Shown one piece after another: positions 11,042 to 22,640 of a DNA stretch of 55,636 nucleotides. Positions within the stretch are counted from its first letter, which is position 1; the number at the start of each line of letters is the position of its first letter. Origin of the DNA: Seison nebaliae (taxonomy: Eukaryota > Rotifera > Pararotatoria > Seisonacea > Seisonidae). The notes beneath the pieces are model-generated. The model did not search any database. It saw nothing but the letters and a program-made list of their open reading frames with translations, and was not told where the DNA came from. The stretch lies in contig JALJEE010000664.1 in the NCBI GenBank assembly GCA_023231475.1, forward strand, positions 1-55,636, written 5' to 3'. Made by a program: the position numbers and the translations under genes.

Positions 11042-11203
11042 ATAAATTAATAATAAAATTTTTGATCGTTTCCTTCCTATTCAAATTGCAATTTAATCTC
11101 CCAATTAGATGTTAATTCGTTTCAGTTTGATTCTCTTGTCTCTACTTTCCAAATAATTTTTATTTTTTCTCCAATTTATCAAAAAATCTTTCTTCGCACA
11201 AAC

Positions 11204-13370
11204 ATGAAACGATTCTTCGAAAACAAGAGAATCGATATGTTTCTCTTCAATAAATTGTTAGCTAGTCATATTCTGGTGATCATGATCTATTTCAAGTTCT
11301 TTTGGAATGATGTGACAAGTACTCTCACCGATCTATTTAGTCATACTTATCTCAACATGAATAATGAGAAGATGGAAGAAAGTACTTCTTCTTTTCCATT
11401 TATGACGACAAATTCCTTATCTATTTTTTCGGTTAATCGGATTCTTATGGAACGAATTGGTTGGCAGATGATAATTCATTTGAAACAAAGATCCATCTCA
11501 TTCCATAATCGTATAGAAACGACTTTTATTGACGATATGAAGATGATTCTCGATAAATTCTCATCTTTATCTGATCGACTATTCTCTAAGCAAATCTTAC
11601 CAGAAATAATTTGGACAAACGGAGAATTGGAGTCGAAAAGCATGAAGGTTCATTTTGATGACGAGACTGTTCAGATATTTATTAGTACAGCTGCTGCATC
11701 ACGAACATTTCATATGATGATTTGTGTGTCTATATTTCTCATAGCATTAACGTTCATTTGGAAGAGGTTATGTAAGATCTACAAATATTTTACAGTTGAT
11801 TTTGAAGAATGTGGAATCGATCATTTCAACGAATGTCTTATCACCTTCATTCCGAGTATCATCGAATTACGAATAATTCCGGTTGAAGTTCAGGATTTCC
11901 CCTTCACTTATCCAAAATCTTCCCAAATTTGTATATGTTATCATTCCTTCGACCTTCTCCCACCACCATTAACATCAACCTTGCCAATTTTTACTGAAAC
12001 TTCGAGAAATGATCAAAGTGGGGACCAACCTGATAGTAACATTGAGTTAGATGGAAAGATTGATGAGAATTTAATTGAAACAGATCAAACAGAAAAGAAT
12101 AATTGGACACCTTCTGATCCAATGATGCATGTGGAAGTTCCATATTTCGTGGGACCGAAAGACATGGAATGTATATTACTAAATAACGATCAAGTCTTTC
12201 CATCTGAAGATAACAATATGTTAAATGGAGACAACGGTACAGATGAAGATATTGAAAATAAATCAATATTAGATAATGAGCATGAAATTGCCAGAAAACA
12301 AGGAATATTAAGTAATCTCGCCGTCTTCTGTCGAGAAACGAATATTGCTAATCAATCAACTATCGGAGATCCTGATGAACATAATAGTGAGAAGGATCAT
12401 CTTCCTCAACGATCACAGGAAAATGTGAAGATTGTTAATAGTAAAGAAGATAATATTTATTTACCATATGATCCACCCACAAATTGTCGACAGGTACATG
12501 ATGATATGACATTGCAGACACTGGATGATATTTGTTTTGAACAGACTGCTACTATTTATGATACAGGAAATGACAAACAAATTAATAAAATAAAAGTGCC
12601 GATTCCATCAGTTGCAGAGTCCCTATCAAAAGCACAAGTACCGACGCATAATCGAGAAAATTGGATTTTGCGTCATTCTCATGAATATTTGGAGAAGCAC
12701 AATCAAGAACTCTCCATGCATCAAATCAATGATTTAATTGAAGAAACAGAAAAGAATTGTCAAGTTTAAATCTTTTAAAAAATTGATTCTTTTCTAATTT
12801 GTTTTTGACATATTCAAATAACTGTAGGTTGCTAAGGAAATTTCGAAGAAGAATGATAGTGTGGAACATTTGGAATTCCAACATCTGGTTAAGAAGATTA
12901 ACTTAGAGAATAGTAATATTGATGAACGGATTCGTTATCGACGACCATCTTCCATCCATTTGCAGCAACCATTAAAATTCGGAAATCGAATAATAGCACG
13001 AAGTCAGTTTAATAGTATTATTAAAATGACGAAAGAAATTGAAGAAAAAGAAAAAGTACAGGTAAAAGCCAAATCACTTCCAAAATTTGGTAGTGTAGGA
13101 CATGGACAACCAGAAAGAAAAAATATCCCTAAGAGCAACAATAGATTACGAATGAAGCCAAAGAAACAATGTACGTCACTTTTGGCTTTACGACCACAAA
13201 CTAAAGACTTTTGTATGAGACCTCCAAAAATTAAGAAATCGAAAAATTTATTTAGACGCGAAAATTTCCCGAACGCACCTACAGAATTGGTTAATTATCT
13301 TAAGCGAGGTGTCTCCATGGAATTAGCAACCAAGTTAAGAAAACAATTCGACAAGTCGTCAGTATCCTAA
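11204..13370 (+). CDS. Unrecognised membrane protein with long acidic cytoplasmic-type tail, two exons
   Basis: Not recognised. Exon 1 is 11204-12763 and exon 2 is 12828-13370, joined by a 64-nt phase-0 intron (GTTTAA..CTGTAG) that removes an in-frame TAA just after CQ; the product is 700 residues. A hydrophobic segment near residues 16-35 and a second near 170-188 (MMICVSIFLIALTFIWKRL) suggest two membrane passes, or a signal anchor plus a membrane helix, with about 135 residues between. After the second helix comes a long low-complexity region rich in Asp, Glu, Asn and Ser, and exon 2 switches to a strongly basic tail (KPKKQ, KIKKSKNLF). The acidic-then-basic layout is typical of a disordered cytoplasmic region. 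It may be functionally linked to the preceding membrane-protein gene, but only adjacency supports that. Confidence 0.6.
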
Positions 13371-14171
13371 ACATAAACTTCTTTTCCTTGTAATTCGCGC
13401 TTTCAATTCGAATGTAAGTTTCTTCTTTTCTTCTACAACGACGAATCTCTATTGTTTAATGTTACACCAGCACCTCATTTCTATCTGATTAGCGATGAGG
13501 GTTGTAATTTGAAGAGATTTCCCATTCCCTCTATCAGGCAAAAAAGTCTTTCCACTTGTCATTTGTTGCACGTCTAGCGAGAAGACCTTGAATACATTGT
13601 CATTCCATCTCTTTGGAATTATATTACTAATATACTGTTCTCTCATTTTGTATGTGCTTCACATGTACAAATAATAGTCTGTAGGTTAGATAGTTATATT
13701 TGTATGTAGACATTCTAATTATCAACATTATAAAATGCACATACTTACTTCTTGCTTATCAATAAAGAAGGGAAATTAATATTTCTTCGAAATGTCATTA
13801 CATAATTCTACGATGAGAGAAACGGAAAGGGAATTCTTTTTGGGGATATAATGATTATAATAACAATTTTTTGTTGATGACTTACATTAACTTCCGTTGT
13901 AACAAAGTTTATGACTCAGTAAATAACTTGTTATTCTCGCTTATTTTTAAATCTCCAACCATCCTAAGCTGATGGATGAGGGGACACGATTGAACTTTCA
14001 ATAATTTAGCAACATGAAAATAAAAATCTTTCCATCAAACTTTCATCTTATTAAGTAATTTCATAACTAATTCGTTTTGAATTTTTCATTTTACTTCTCG
14101 TTTCTTCTTGTTCCTTTTTTTTCAATAACTCAAATTTACCGTTTCAAATCTCTTGAATCAGATTTTTTAAA
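13371..14171. other. Intergenic, no gene seen
   Basis: AT-rich sequence holding the 3' flank of the membrane-protein gene and the 5' flank of the endophilin gene. One 65-codon minus-strand frame at 13449-13646 has no family resemblance and is not called. Confidence 0.6.
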
Positions 14172-16022
14172 ATGAACTTCAATTTTAAGAATCTCCAAAA
14201 TCAAGCAAATCTCATATTCTCTCGTACCAAACAAGTTGATTTTCAGTTCAGTTACTTATTACAATAAACAATTCTAGGCTGCCGAAGAACGATTGGGTCA
14301 TGCTGAAAAAACGGTATATGATGACGAATTTGAGCACTTGTGTGCAAATGCCGATTTGACGGCAACATGGTCTGACAAGATTAAGTCAAATCTCGAATCG
14401 GTTATCGATCCTAACCCATGTTTCATTTATTTTTTAAATTTATTTTTTGTTATATTTTTGTCAATTGGAAGTAAATCGAACGGAAGATATGATAATGAGT
14501 AAATTTGATGATAAACCTTTACCACCTCGTTCAACTTACACAGAAATGCTGGGTAACATAATGCGAATTTCGGGTGAAGATTTCGGTCGCTCAAGTCCAT
14601 ATGGATCAGCTTTGATTAAAGTGGGAGAGAGTCAGCAAAAAATTGGATGGGCTGAACAAGAATTTATAATGCGAGCTACTAATTCCTACTTGCAACCTAT
14701 TCGTAGTTTTCTTAATGGCGATATGAAGAATATAATAAAAGAACGGAATTTACTCGAACAAAAACGATTACAAATGGATGCCATAACTAATAAGTTGAAA
14801 AAAGGAGAATCGTCTAATAAGGTTAACATTGTCTGTCGTCACTCTATAGCACATGGATATTAACAATTATTTTATTCTTTAAACTATAAAAGTCGGAGGA
14901 AGATATACAAGTAATTTTATATGCTAATCTTAATTTGTGCTATTAATTTATCTATTATTTTAGTGTAACTTCTAATTGTTTTGTCTTAGAGTGTATTTTA
15001 TTTGAAACTTTTATCGTCATAACTAAAAAAAAATATTTTGATCTTTAGAATGAAGCTCGAGCTGCTGAAGCTAAAAGAGAATTTGAAAGACAATATGACA
15101 TAACAAAACTCTTATTAAACCAAGTTCCCCAAACTCAAGTTCCTTTTTATTTACAATCTTATTTAGTTCCAATGTACTTGATTTGATACAGGAACATCAT
15201 TTACGATGTTTAATGGATTTCGTTGATTCTCAAATTCATTATTATAAATCATCGGCGGAAATTTTAGAGAACTTGAAATCACAATTATCAGGGTATTGTA
15301 TGAATTTTCCTTAATTTTAGTTTTTCTTTTTTGTGAAACTCACGAATTGACATCATAGTGCTATTATCATTCTCTATCTGCTTCTTTGTCATCTTCACAT
15401 TGTTTATGCTTCAACTATCTCATTTCTTCTCTTCTATCTTACTTTTAGTGGTAAACACAGTAAACGTTCAGAGTTAGGTTCCGCTCGTCCATGACCTAAT
15501 AAAAATATTTACGTCATATCGGAAATATGTAGGACGAAACGATCAGATATAGCGCAACAGATTTAGAATAAAAGGCAATCTGAAATTTGTTGAATTGAAA
15601 CAGGCTAATCCATAAGTGTTATTTTTACTTTCTTTAAACAAATGAAAATGTCAAAGATAATTCTCTCATTATTTCCACAATTTTTGCTTTTTACCACTAA
15701 CTCGCTATTTCTATTTTAACTTTTATTGGATGTCAATCAATTATCATATCTTCCATTGATATTTTGTGATTAAAACTTTTTCTTTTGCTCGTAAATTTCT
15801 TATTCTTATTAACTTTGTTCTTTGTGCTAAAGTGATCGTAAAATAAAACCAATGATACTACCTAATATTACTACAATTCCGGACGAAAAGGGATTTGATA
15901 TAATTGAGAATGTGAAAGCGGAAATGTCAACAGATGTCGAATTAATTCCATACAAAAGACAGGATTCAAGTGATCATGAAGATTTGTCTCTTGATTCATC
16001 CATAAAAGATGGAGATTTGTGA
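14172..16022 (+). CDS. SH3GLB: Endophilin-B homologue (BAR domain) lacking SH3, six exons
   Basis: Endophilin-B proteins bend membranes through an N-BAR domain and act in autophagy, mitochondrial shape and endosomal trafficking. Exons: 14172-14234, 14278-14419, 14472-14821, 15049-15138, 15192-15292 and 15833-16022, all with GT-AG sites and matching phases, giving 311 residues. The start MNFNFKNLQNQANLIFSRTK fits the family N-terminal amphipathic helix (MDFNVKKLA.. in vertebrates). Later matches are RLGHAEKTVYDDEFEHL, then SPYGSALIKVGESQQKIG, and HHLRCLMDFVDSQIHYY. After the BAR domain the usual SH3 domain is missing: the last exon encodes a 63-residue tail rich in Asp, Glu and Ser and ends at TGA. 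No SH3-like ALYDYEA..ELSF sequence is visible on the plus strand before the next gene. Partner recruitment through proline-rich ligands would therefore be lost unless SH3 is encoded elsewhere. Confidence 0.92.
15449..15494 (+). CDS. SH3GLB: Possible alternative last exon of the endophilin-B gene
   Basis: A polypyrimidine tract and TTTTAG acceptor precede 15449. Joined to the exon ending at 15292 in the same phase as the 15833 exon, this piece encodes GGKHSKRSELGSARP and a TGA, giving a 263-residue form with a short basic tail instead of the acidic one. Acceptor quality and phase are the only support; no transcript data are available. Confidence 0.35.
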
Positions 16023-16700
16023 TGACGAGATAGATTGTTAATTCCGCGCAAATTCCTATATCTTCCATCAAGCCGAATAATTACTCACTCTTTTAGGAAG
16101 TGTATCAACTTTCTTCATTCTAATTGTTGTTCTGTTACATATAAAATTTTAGTGAATTGTGGAAAAAAAATTTTTTGTACGAAAATTTTCCTTCACAGAT
16201 GCGAGGAATATAAGAATTGAAGTAATGAATAATTTTCTATTTCCATCCATTACAGATACGTATTCTTGTTAGAATATCTACCGATTTTCTATCCGATAAT
16301 CGTTGTCAAACGAACAATTATAATTAATTTCATTCTCAAACGTTTGATCCTTCAATTCTTCCTGTACTGTCCTTTCAATTCGTATAATAATTGTGTCGTA
16401 TTCTTTTCTAACGGTGGCAATAATGCTGTTGATGGAAATGGCAATAATAATAGTAATAAATATGTGAACCGAAATTTTCTCTCCATCCGAAATATAATTT
16501 AACCTTTTTTCATTTTCTCCTTATCAGCCGACGATGTTCGTATTAACTCACGATTCTTTAACTTAATCCTTTCCATAGCTTCTCCATATGAGTTATATTG
16601 AATAAATGCAAAGTTTTCATTATCTTCATATTTCCATTTTTCTATCCATAATTACATAGTTTATTGCCACAACATTTCATTCGTATCACATCATCCGAAA
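16023..16700. other. Intergenic between convergent genes, no gene seen
   Basis: This is the 3' flank shared by endophilin-B (plus) and the EF-hand-like gene (minus). It was checked in the plus frames for an SH3-coding exon and none was seen. Short frames at 16035-16220 and 16266-16502 have no recognisable content. Confidence 0.55.
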
Positions 16701-17770
16701 TCACGAATACAAAATATTTATTTTAATACTAATAAAATTTGCGTTTAAAATAAAACCTTCTGTTATGACACATTTATCGTTAATCGAATCTAATACAGAG
16801 ATGGGAGCCAATGGACATTCTTCAAAAAAAACTTTGGATCGTCGATTAACAGCTGATTTGTTTCTTTTTTGATATTTCACTAGTTTTAATTTACATCTGG
16901 TTGTAGCGAGAAGTTTATAATCGATCATTGAATCAATATTCTTCATAGCGAAAATCTCTTTCACTTTCTTCTCTAAAGAACCACAAGTTTGTTAGTTATT
17001 ATGTTAAAATAAATATTACCATCGACTTTATTACAAGTACCATAAAAAATTGATAATAAATCTCTCAAAGAGATTTTCCATGTTTGATCGCGATCAAGGT
17101 ATTTGAATAAATCAAGTAGTCGTTCCTTTCTCTTATTCACATGACTTTGTAGGATGTCGAGAAAATTGAGAAGATCCTTTTCTTTAAGTTTTGGTTTCGC
17201 CTTTAATTTTTTCGGTTTATCCTAACGAAATAGCACAATAATCATACATGTTTGACAAATGAAAGATAACTGGACAAGGTACAATATCAGTTTGAGTGGT
17301 TTGGTTTTTAGTAGTTAGTTGTCTTAACACTCTATTTTCAATCGGTAATAAATTCGATCCGTTCTCGAACTTCTTCAAGAAATAAGATCGTTGCTTCAAC
17401 GTCCGTTCGGTATTAAACAATTGATTAATGACATTTGGAGATGCATCGATGTTTAACGATGAAACTATGTTTGGATAACTCATCTTCTCCCATTGCCCAC
17501 TCTGATCTTTGGCATCTTTGCTATAAAAATTTTTTAGAACATCATTCGACATGATATGTCTACGTTTCCTCACATTTTGATATTGCCAATACTTATTTGC
17601 AATATTATGCACTTTGACCGGTCTATGAAGCGAGTCACTAGAACTATTTTCGTCAAATATATTAACCGAAGATCTTTCTGTTCATATTTGAGAATCTGTT
17701 CATCGATTGGAGTATAATATATGTTATCTGGATGAAATAACTTATCTAGATGAAGGTCATCGTTTATCAT
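16701..17770 (-). CDS. EF-hand-like protein, four exons
   Basis: The gene is rebuilt from four exons: 17770-17667, 17622-17283, 17221-17020 and 16972-16701. Introns are 44, 61 and 47 nt and the phases agree, giving 305 residues from MINDDLHLDKLF. Exon 3 contains LLDLFKYLDRDQTWKISLRDLL, whose D-x-D-x-T..I..D pattern is a degenerate EF-hand loop. The exon 3-4 junction yields EKKVKEIFAMKNIDSMIDYKLL, which looks like the partner EF-hand with a decayed loop (I-D-Y-K-x-L, as in IDYREL). The layout of a long charged N-terminal region followed by a degenerate EF-hand pair recalls EFCAB-type proteins, but no specific orthologue can be named. The loops lack several calcium-binding positions, so calcium binding is doubtful. 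The gene model is fairly secure; the function is open. Confidence 0.6.
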
Positions 17771-18184
17771 AATTATTTACTAATTCTGTTATCCTTGACG
17801 TTAATGGTGATAAGAGTTCTGTTCAGATTTTCTTCTTTAAATTTATTTGATATTTCTTTGAAATAAAATTTAATCTTTAGCTCCGTAAAATTCTTGCACA
17901 TACTAATTTTCATTTTACCATATTTCTTTTATTATAAAAAAAACCAAAAATATATGTTAGGAGAACGTTAAAAAGATAGAATGTTTGTTAATAGAGTTGC
18001 TTTATTTGATTAAATAAGAAATGGAAGAGAAGAAATTGCCTTCTCTTCAATGACTGAAAGGAAAATGATAGAAATAATTATTGTCGGTATCGATGAAAAA
18101 ATCTATAAAATTCGTTCTGAATAAACTTGTTAATGAAATTGAAAAAAATAAAATATGAAATTATCTATAATGAACCGATACCGA
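17771..18184. other. Intergenic, no gene seen
   Basis: AT-rich spacer between the start of the EF-hand-like gene and the 3' end of the importin-alpha-like gene, both on the minus strand. Nothing else is visible. Confidence 0.6.
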
Positions 18185-21100
18185 TTACATCGATTCGTCA
18201 GATGAGGAGATTGACGAATGACGTGATGAACAAGGAGTGCGCGAATAAAGTAGTGGAGAGATCTCGAGTAAGTAGTTTTCTTCAGTTGCAATAGCGAACT
18301 CTTTCAAATAAGATAATCTGAGTACATCGAGAAAGATGACGGGCAAAAGAGTTGTCTGATCAAAATCGCATTCGTCTATCAATGCTGCGATAATGGGATA
18401 TTGATATATTTTCGTAAAATTGAACATTTTTGGTAATAAATATTCGATAACTTCATTCTTCTTCCGTTCCAAAGGAGTCGATGAAATTGTCTCATCAGTT
18501 TTCTTCACTTCTTGTTCGGCAGGAAACAAATAATTGCCAATATAATCTTTTGCCAATACTCCATCGAAATAGAAATCGGAATTTGGTAATTGATTTCCAT
18601 TCCAAATATCTTCTAACTTATCCTTCAAATTATGGTCATATAACGATAATTGTGAAAACGATTCAATCTCGTTAAGTGGTGAGAGAACTGTCGATAACGA
18701 ACGGAAAACTTTTTTCACCAAATCAATATCTTTAAATGTCAATCGATTATCTTGCATCACTTTTCGAACTTGATATAGAGTCAAACTGTAATTATTCTCA
18801 CGAAATGCTTTCGAAACAGCAAGATCAATTACTGTTTCGTCATAAGTGATTAATTCTTCTAAATAAGACAAATAAATATCGACAATATTATCTACATTCT
18901 CATGATTCTTACTGAGAAGAATGAAGTCATATAATTCATTTTTTTCTGCACCTTCGATTAAATTCATATAAATCCAAATTCCTTCTTTCGAATCTCTAAT
19001 ACTTGATTCTTTATTTCCAGCATATGCTTGAATTGTGGGGAAGAATAATGTCTGATCATTCTTCTTATCGAAATCTAGTAAATATCGAACATGCTCATTA
19101 TTGACCGCTGCCATATTGGAGATACTCCACATAACATCGCGACATATTCTCGGTGATGATCTATCCATCAATTTCAAAAATACATCAATAACTCCTAATT
19201 CCATGATGGCCAAGGAAACATCTGGAGATCCTTCATAAATCATGTTGCCTATCGCTCTCAATATACCAATTGCCACCGAGAAATCAACTGTTGTATCATT
19301 CAATATGGAGAATAGTTTGAGGAGGAATCGTCGAAATAGGATTTTATCTTTCATCGGAATCGAATCGTCTTTGAGACAAATCCAATTGAGAATGGAATGT
19401 TTGGATAGACAGTCTACGAAATAAGAGAGACACCAACCCATATCTTTTAGAAATTCACTATTACTATATTCAGAATTCCATTTACTTATCATTTCATTTG
19501 GAATATTTTCACATCTTTCATCAATGAGTAAAAGTTTGTAAACTAATGTCAACATTCTTTTCGTTTTACTTTTTGTCCAAATATGTTCATCGTTCGCTGT
19601 TCTCACCATGTTGCAGAAGGTCCAAGCGATTTGTTTCAATTCTTTCTCTGACATTGACGGAGCATAACATTTCATTCCTTCATAATCAGATTCATCTTTC
19701 CTTTCATATAATTCCTCATTCTTCTTCTTTTGACAATAGAAACCCAATTCCTTTATATTATGACAATTAATCATTTCAATCTCCTTCAAATTCTCCCGAT
19801 AATCATCTTTTTTTATTATATTTTTCTTATTCACCGAGTCATATTTATCGAATAATCTCAATTCAGCATCTGATTTTTTATTATAACGAATATAGAGTGG
19901 ACGAACGAGAACTTCCAAATAGTCAAGTGTTCCTGATTCTATCGCATTTCGTCGTGTTCGTCCACCTTCTCCCAAAACATTGCCCATTAGCCAAATTGCT
20001 TGTTCGCGTATTCTCGATTCGTAACCTAATAATCGCGAATCATTCCCATCACTCATTTCACACAAATAAATGTAAATGTGATTTATTACCTTCTCCTCCT
20101 TCTTATCAATGACAATAAATCGGTGAAAGTATTTGGTAGATAATAACAGAAAGAAATTACATTGCAATGTTCGATAAGAATTAGCACATCGAACATATAT
20201 GTGGTCGAAATTCTTCAAATATTCACAACAATATTTCCTCAAATTATTTCCTTTCCATTTCAATGTTTTAATAATTTTATTCAAGATCGATAATATTTTT
20301 TTCATTATATCGATGATCATATTTTCTTCTTTCTCCATGACTATCTCAAATCGAATCAATTGACCATCTTCCGTTTTTTCGATCTTTTTTAATAATTTCG
20401 ATTTTCTTTTATTGAATAAACATTCTTCATCATTCTCTATATCTAATTTCATTTCCACTTCCATCTCTTTCGCCATCGAACGGCAATAACTAGAAAATAT
20501 TTGAGGATGTCCATTCTAAAAATATTAACTAGCTCAATCTCACATAGAAATCTCGTCGACATTCGAATTGTTGAAGATTTATATAATTGATTGTTGCCGT
20601 ATCTTTCGAAAGGAATATCATATCATCCAAAATATCTTGATATGCTGTACACGACATAATTAAGGCCATTGAATATGCACCGGATGCGACGACTTCATAC
20701 ACTTCATCAGCTGAACCGGATGCAGCAATATTAGTGAGGACCCACGAAGTCTCGAAAACCAAATTCAAATGTAGTTGTACTCGTTTCATCAACTCATCGA
20801 TTGGATTATTCTTTCCATCTCTCATAAAACTCACACAATCGATAAAGTCATTCAATTGAATTAAATTCAAATTATTTTTCATTAGTTCCAATGTGAATTG
20901 AGTGAGCAAATTATTATTCTTTTGGAAAGGAAATACCTCTTTCAGTGCATTATCTTCATCAGAAATTTTGGTTCCTTCGCCCGCTGGAGAGAATTTTCGC
21001 ACCATGTCCAACATTCCGTTAAGCACTTCATCCGATTCAATATTACTCGCCGAGAGCTGTTTCCTTGCACGGATTATTACGGAAGTTAATTGTTCTCGAT

Positions 21101-21214
21101 CCACATCCTAATGAATGATAATTTTGAGAAATTTTAATAAAATATGGATTTGTGAAGAAAATTAACTGCGAATCTTCTATTAAATCCATTATGATTTAAA
21201 GATCTTACAGCCAT
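18185..21214 (-). CDS. Divergent importin-alpha (karyopherin-alpha) like ARM-repeat protein
   Basis: Importin-alpha adaptors bind nuclear localisation signals with armadillo repeats and link cargo to importin-beta. Proposed exons: a 6-nt start exon (21214-21209, ATG GCT), 21107-20550 and about 20521-18185. ARM signatures are visible: FETSWVLTNIAASGSADEVY, then IREQAIWLMGNVLGEGGRTR, LKQIAWTFCNMVRTANDEH, DMGWCLSYFVDC and RDVMWSISNMAAVNNEHV. These match the E-x-x-W-x-L-x-N-I pattern on the inner helices of importin-alpha ARM repeats. Oddities: no clear IBB domain at the N-terminus, a charged insertion of roughly 200 residues between two consecutive repeats, an Asp/Glu-rich loop before LKQIAWTF, and a product near 960 residues instead of about 530. 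The only phase-correct junction for the second intron is just 28 nt long (GTGAGA..TTTTTAG), so two separate genes remain possible. Confidence 0.7.
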
Positions 21215-21530
21215 CGTTCTATTAAAAAATTAGAATAAGTGAACAAACTGAATTGCATAATATTCTTGAAATATTTTTCTCTTGATTTCATGTTCACTTA
21301 TTTATTATAGATGAAATAATACAAATCCTTTCTTTTTTTCTCCTTCTATTTATTTAAAGTTTTGGCTGTAATAAAAGTTTAAGTTTAACCTCAAGTCCAA
21401 AATAAAAACTAATAAACTTGCAAATTTGGGGATGATTCTTATACGAAATGTTTACTTTTGTAAAAAAATTAAACATTTTTCAGACAAATTTTAACTCTTC
21501 AAATCACTCTATTTCAGGTATTATTAATAT
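21215..21530. other. Intergenic 5' flank of the importin-alpha-like gene
   Basis: AT-rich, with no gene seen. It presumably carries the promoter of the minus-strand importin-alpha-like gene. Its right edge is the duplicated exon fragment. Confidence 0.5.
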
Positions 21531-21620
21531 TTATATTTTTCTTATTCACCGAGTCATATTTATCGAATAATCTCAATTTAGCATCTGATTTTTTATTATA
21601 ACGAATATAGAGTGGACGAA
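21531..21620 (-). pseudogene. 90-bp duplicate of an importin-alpha-like exon segment
   Basis: This stretch is identical, in the same orientation, to 19816-19905 inside the importin-alpha-like coding exon except for one substitution (C at 19864, T here): 89 of 90 bases. Both copies start at TTATATTTTTCTTATTCACC and end at AGTGGACGAA. It lies 5' of the gene and directly beside the 3' side of a LINE remnant. The single mismatch implies a recent event. It is too short to be functional coding sequence. Confidence 0.9.
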
Positions 21621-22471
21621 AATCAGGGACATGATAAGAAATATTGAAGTTGGATGTCAACGATACAGCATATTCAAGGGAAAGAGGATAGATTATCCTG
21701 TAATAGCGGCAGAAAAATTTGAGAGGCGACGAGAAGCCCTTACATTGTGTATACGGTGGAACTGGAAGAGTTGAACTGCGGGAGAATCAACTACTTTCAG
21801 ATACCTCTGCAACAGGAGTTACGGCAAAGGGGTTTGAGTGATCAATTCGCAGATCGTGAACATAAATGCTCTATTGAAATGTTTATGACAGCCGAGCATC
21901 ATCCGAACTGTTCTATTATAGGTACGATCAAGACATCGTAATGACTTTTCGGTATTCGAGATAAATACCGGTAAACCATAAAAGTCACAACAAATAATTC
22001 CAACTTCAATTTGAGAGATAAAACTTGCAAAGATGATGAAATGAATACAATGATCTGACAATTGTGATCTATTGTGAGAAATTTACATCTCACTCGATCT
22101 ACCAATGTTGAACTTTTCCTCTTCGAATCAATCTGACATCCAAGAAAACAGACCTCCTTGCTCCAATTTTCTCCAATTCCATGTTCCACGTTGACTGAAT
22201 CGAAAGCTTTCGATGCATCCATGAGAAAGAAAACAAATTTCGAATTTAGAAAACGAGATGACGGGATAAGAAATTTCAGAAGGAGAATAAATGGCAAACT
22301 ACCTCTACTATTTTCCCGATAAGTGAATTGAAATTTCGACGAACCTGACTCTTTCGCATATCTTTTCTTAATAATCTTCTCTGTCACTTTAATTAGTCCA
22401 CTGTAAATATTGCTGATAATTAATTTGTTCATTAAGATATTTTTATTCAATCCATTAGAAATTAAATTCAA
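21621..22471 (-). mobile_element. LINE remnant with broken reverse transcriptase
   Basis: On the minus strand one frame contains SGSSKFQFTYRENSRGSLPF and FLMDASKAFDSVNVEH, the latter being motif A of a non-LTR reverse transcriptase. The next residues (GIGENWSKEVCFLGCQIDSK) correspond to the end of the RT palm, so most of the palm between, including the FADD-type motif, is deleted. A second frame carries CCDFYGLPVFISNTEKSL, then RCLDRTYNRTVRMMLGCHKH, the region after the RT, so at least one frameshift separates the parts. Several stops follow toward 21621. It is the same family as the fragment at the window start. It is a dead 5'- and internally-deleted copy, probably of an R1/Jockey-like or I-like clade, which cannot be resolved here. 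Confidence 0.85.
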
Positions 22472-22640
22472 AAATGTAAGAAAAAATATTAGCGACTACG
22501 TGTAAAATAATAATAATCGGATTGTTATAAAACTTCAAATTTTTCTGTTACTGAATAATCTTAATTGATAATTCCAATTTAAATATTTTATTGAACAACA
22601 AGTTAAAACTTTTACTTATTCAACCGCAGTAAATTTTTAA

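Noticed and set aside
16023-16700. A hidden SH3 exon for endophilin-B
   Set aside because: The three plus frames lack the ALYDY, ELSF and WW..P signatures; only AT-rich, low-complexity translation was found.
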